Origin: Desulfobulbaceae bacterium UBA2213
GTDB taxonomy: Bacteria; Desulfobacterota; Desulfobulbia; Desulfobulbales; Desulfocapsaceae
Reading direction: 5' to 3'
DNA: 8,206 nt
NCBI GenBank assembly: GCA_002327225.1
Contig: DCUN01000084.1
Coordinates: 10,333 to 18,538, forward strand
The translations under genes were made by a program, and so were the position numbers. The notes under the pieces are model-generated. The model did not search any database. It had not been told where the DNA came from and saw only the letters and a list, made by a program, of their open reading frames with translations. Below, one piece after another: positions 6,043 to 8,206 of the stretch (position 1 is its first letter; each line of letters starts with the position of its first letter).

Positions 6043-7307
6043 CTCCGTACCTGTCCGGCACCATAAATGATAAACTTCCTGGTGGTGAGCTCTTCCAGCC
6101 CCATGGGGCCGTAGGCATGCAATTTCGTCGTGCTGATCCCGATCTCCGCCCCCAGACCAAGCTGGCCACCATCGTTGAACCTGGTGGAGGCATTGACCAT
6201 GACCGCCGAGGCATCGACTTCGGCCAGAAAACGCTGGGCATTGCTGTAATCCTCGGTAATAATTACCTCGGTATGCTGAGAACCATACTCGGCCATATAG
6301 TTCATGGCCTCATCAAGCGAGTCGACAACCTTCACACAGAGAATCAGATCCAGGAATTCAGTCCCCCAGTCACTTGCCAGGGCCGGTTTGATCGTAGTGG
6401 CCAAGGCAACGCTTTCAGGACAGCCGCGGAGCTCCACACCTGCCGAACGGAGTTCTTCGGCAATGACAGGGAGATAGCTGGCAGCAATATCACGATGGAT
6501 GAGCAGCCCTTCAAGGGCGTTACAGACACCGGGACGCTGGGTCTTGGAGTTGATGATAATCGGCGTGGCTTTGAAGGGATCGGCGCTGCTGTCAACAAAG
6601 ATATGACACACGCCTTTGTAGTGCTTCAACACCGGGATACGTGACGTCTCGGAGACAAAGCGAATCAGGCCTTCGCCACCGCGTGGAATGATCAGATCAA
6701 TGAATTCATCCTGGGCCAGAAGTGTCGTCACCGCCGCACGATCAGTTACCGGAACCACCTGGATGGCCGCGGGATCTATATCGCGCGCCGCCAGCACCCC
6801 CTGCAGAACCTCCGCCAGGGCGAGATTGGAATGGATTGCCTCCGATCCCCCTCGCAAGATAATGGCATTACCGGCCTTCAGACAAAGCGCTGCCGCATCG
6901 ACCGTCACATTGGGACGCGACTCATAGATCATACCGATCACCCCCAAAGGAACCCGCATTCTCCCCACCATCAGGCCATTCGGTCTTCTGCTGAGATTCA
7001 TGACCTCGCCTACCGGATCCGGCAGGGCGGCAACTTCCAGCAGACCACCAATCATGGAGGCCATCACCTTATCCGAGAGCTCCAGCCGGTCCAGCATGGC
7101 GGCTGACAGGCCTTTTTCCCGTCCGGCCAGCAGATCTTTCCGGTTCTGTTCCTGGATAAACAGCCGTTTTTCCTCAAGCGCCTCAGCCATCTTGAGGAGA
7201 AGACCATTCTTGGCCTCTGTAGATAAAGAGATCAGGCTGCGGGCCGCCTTTTTCGCCCTCTGGGCCATCAAACGGATAGTAGTTTCAATCTCTTGCGTCT
7301 CTGACAT
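6039..7307 (-). CDS. proA: Glutamate-5-semialdehyde dehydrogenase (gamma-glutamyl phosphate reductase)
   Basis: ProA reduces glutamyl 5-phosphate with NADPH to glutamate semialdehyde, the second step of proline synthesis. The 422 residues compare with 417 in E. coli. The aldehyde-dehydrogenase fold shows VPLGVIGMIYESRPNVT (119-135), the ALCLKAGNAIILRGGSEA stretch (140-157), IPRGGEGLI (207-215), and the active-site segment KTQRPGVCNALE (255-266) with catalytic Cys262. The C-terminal FNDGGQLGLGAEIGIST and LHAYGPMGLEELTT are also typical. The ATG at 7307 is preceded by AGGAG at a spacing of 6 nt. It lies 15 nt after proB and overlaps nadD by 4 nt, so the three genes share a transcript. Metabolite channelling with ProB, known for this pair, fits the adjacency. 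Confidence 0.97.
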   Translation of the reverse strand: MSETQEIETTIRLMAQRAKKAARSLISLSTEAKNGLLLKMAEALEEKRLFIQEQNRKDLLAGREKGLSAAMLDRLELSDKVMASMIGGLLEVAALPDPVGEVMNLSRRPNGLMVGRMRVPLGVIGMIYESRPNVTVDAAALCLKAGNAIILRGGSEAIHSNLALAEVLQGVLAARDIDPAAIQVVPVTDRAAVTTLLAQDEFIDLIIPRGGEGLIRFVSETSRIPVLKHYKGVCHIFVDSSADPFKATPIIINSKTQRPGVCNALEGLLIHRDIAASYLPVIAEELRSAGVELRGCPESVALATTIKPALASDWGTEFLDLILCVKVVDSLDEAMNYMAEYGSQHTEVIITEDYSNAQRFLAEVDASAVMVNASTRFNDGGQLGLGAEIGISTTKLHAYGPMGLEELTTRKFIIYGAGQVRS

Positions 7308-7318
7308 TTTTCACTCCT
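7308..7318 (-). promoter_or_regulatory. Ribosome binding site of proA
   Basis: AGGAG followed by TGAAAA lies directly before the proA ATG, inside the 15-nt gap after proB. The strong site supports the start at 7307 and shows that proA does not rely on read-through from proB ribosomes. Confidence 0.7.
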
Positions 7319-7322
7319 GTTC

Positions 7323-8206
7323 CTACAGTAGGACCAGGTTATCCCGATGGATAACCTCATCGCAATCCTTAAAGCCAAGCAGGGACTCAATTGCATCAGA
7401 ATGATGCCCCTTGATGATATCGAGGTTGGCTGAACTGTAATTCACCAGACCGGCGGCCATTGGTTTATTGGTGCTGTCGAGACAATGGACCGCATCCCCT
7501 ACCCCGAATTCGCCCCGAACCTCAAGGATGCCGGAAGAAAGAAGACTTTTCCCCTGTCCGGCAAGGGCAGCACAGGCCCCTGCATCAATGACCAGAAAGC
7601 CTTTTGGTCGGAGGACATAGGCGATCCAGTGCTTTCGGCGATGAATCTTATCCTCGGCCGGGAGGAAAAAGGTGCCGATCATTTCGCCGCTGAATAATTT
7701 CTGCAGGATAGCGCTCTCGCGGCCAGGGCCGATAAAAGAGCTGCCGCCGCCTGCTGCCACCATCTTGGCGGCGCGAATCTTGGATTGCATGCCGCCGGTG
7801 CCAAGGGCGCTTTTGACATTGGAGGCCATGGCCTCAATTTCCGGAGTGACCCGGGCCACGGTATACACCGGAAGGGCAGCAGGGTCGGAAAGAGGGTTAC
7901 CGGTATAGAGACAATCGACATCCGTGAGACAGATAAACATATCGGCCTCAATAAGATTGGTGATCAGGGCCCCGAGGGTGTCATTATCGCCGAAACGGAG
8001 CTCTTCGCCGGAGACGGGATCATTTTCATTGATAATGGGAATGGCCCCGAAGCGAAAAAGGGTGAGGATGGTATTACGGACGTTCAGATATCTGTCACGG
8101 CTGGCAAGATCGGCATGTGTCAGCAGGAGCTGACTGACGACCTTGCCGTGTCGTTGAAAGACCTCGTCATAGGTCTGCATCAGACAGGTCTGGCCGATGG
8201 CCGCCA
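7323..8206 (-). CDS. proB: Glutamate 5-kinase, 5' end outside window
   Basis: ProB phosphorylates glutamate with ATP, the first and feedback-controlled step of proline synthesis. The last 293 residues are present; the frame continues to the right edge (AAIGQTCL before the internal Met at 8180), so roughly the first 80 residues are missing. The amino-acid kinase domain shows IPIINENDPVS and ELRFGDNDTLGA, which bind glutamate, LTDVDCLYTGNP, and the nucleotide-binding ALGTGGMQSKIRAAK. A C-terminal PUA domain of about 100 residues follows (from RKHWIAYVLRPKG to RDNLVLL), as in E. coli ProB, so this is the long bacterial form. Proline feedback residues lie in the kinase domain and cannot be fully judged from the part seen. 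It stops with TAG 15 nt before proA. In many related genomes obg lies just upstream, but that is outside this window. Confidence 0.96.
   Translation of the reverse strand, partial: AAIGQTCLMQTYDEVFQRHGKVVSQLLLTHADLASRDRYLNVRNTILTLFRFGAIPIINENDPVSGEELRFGDNDTLGALITNLIEADMFICLTDVDCLYTGNPLSDPAALPVYTVARVTPEIEAMASNVKSALGTGGMQSKIRAAKMVAAGGGSSFIGPGRESAILQKLFSGEMIGTFFLPAEDKIHRRKHWIAYVLRPKGFLVIDAGACAALAGQGKSLLSSGILEVRGEFGVGDAVHCLDSTNKPMAAGLVNYSSANLDIIKGHHSDAIESLLGFKDCDEVIHRDNLVLL

Noticed and set aside
6117..6644. A 175-codon plus-strand ORF
   Set aside because: It is antisense to the catalytic and C-terminal part of proA, with no ribosome site and no recognisable domain.

Overview
This is an ordinary chromosomal stretch of bacterial housekeeping genes. 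It is coding-dense and about half G+C, with no mobile elements, CRISPR arrays, or tRNA/rRNA genes that I can see. It holds three transcription units of nucleotide, folate, proline and NAD metabolism. Several features fit a Gram-negative Desulfobacterota (old deltaproteobacterial) genome, possibly Desulfobulbales: a single-domain IMP cyclohydrolase, FolE2 rather than FolE1, a PyrR, and the order proB-proA-nadD. That placement is inferred from gene content and recall of family patterns, not from a search.

Region 1 (1-3379, minus strand) reads in transcription order hslR (Hsp15) - purH (IMP cyclohydrolase domain only) - purN - pyrR - a U32-family protein that runs off the left edge. purH to U32 are packed with gaps of 3 nt, a 4-nt overlap and 6 nt, so they are almost certainly one operon. 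A 60-bp AT-rich gap separates hslR from purH and may carry a promoter. The unit combines a folate-dependent purine step (PurN), the final purine ring closure (PurH), a pyrimidine regulator (PyrR) and two RNA/ribosome-associated proteins (Hsp15 and the U32 protein, whose RlhA relatives modify 23S rRNA).

Region 2 (3380-5267) starts with a divergent intergenic region of about 237 bp, then metF and folE2 on the plus strand, 4 nt apart. Both act in folate metabolism: FolE2 opens de novo folate synthesis, and MetF turns 5,10-methylene-THF into 5-methyl-THF. PurN across the divergent promoter uses 10-formyl-THF, so the neighbourhood has a one-carbon theme.

Region 3 (5386-8206, minus strand, convergent with region 2) reads proB (5' end beyond the right edge) - proA - nadD, with a 15-nt gap and a 4-nt TTGA overlap. 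ProB and ProA make glutamate semialdehyde for proline; NadD makes nicotinate adenine dinucleotide. A 62-codon plus-strand ORF between folE2 and nadD has a fair ribosome binding site but overlaps the conserved 3' end of nadD, and is listed only as a weak candidate.

I found no convincing undescribed system. The points most worth a second look are the single-domain PurH with no AICAR transformylase nearby, pyrR inside a purine operon, the hairpin plus T-run upstream of hslR, and the small ORF antisense to the end of nadD.
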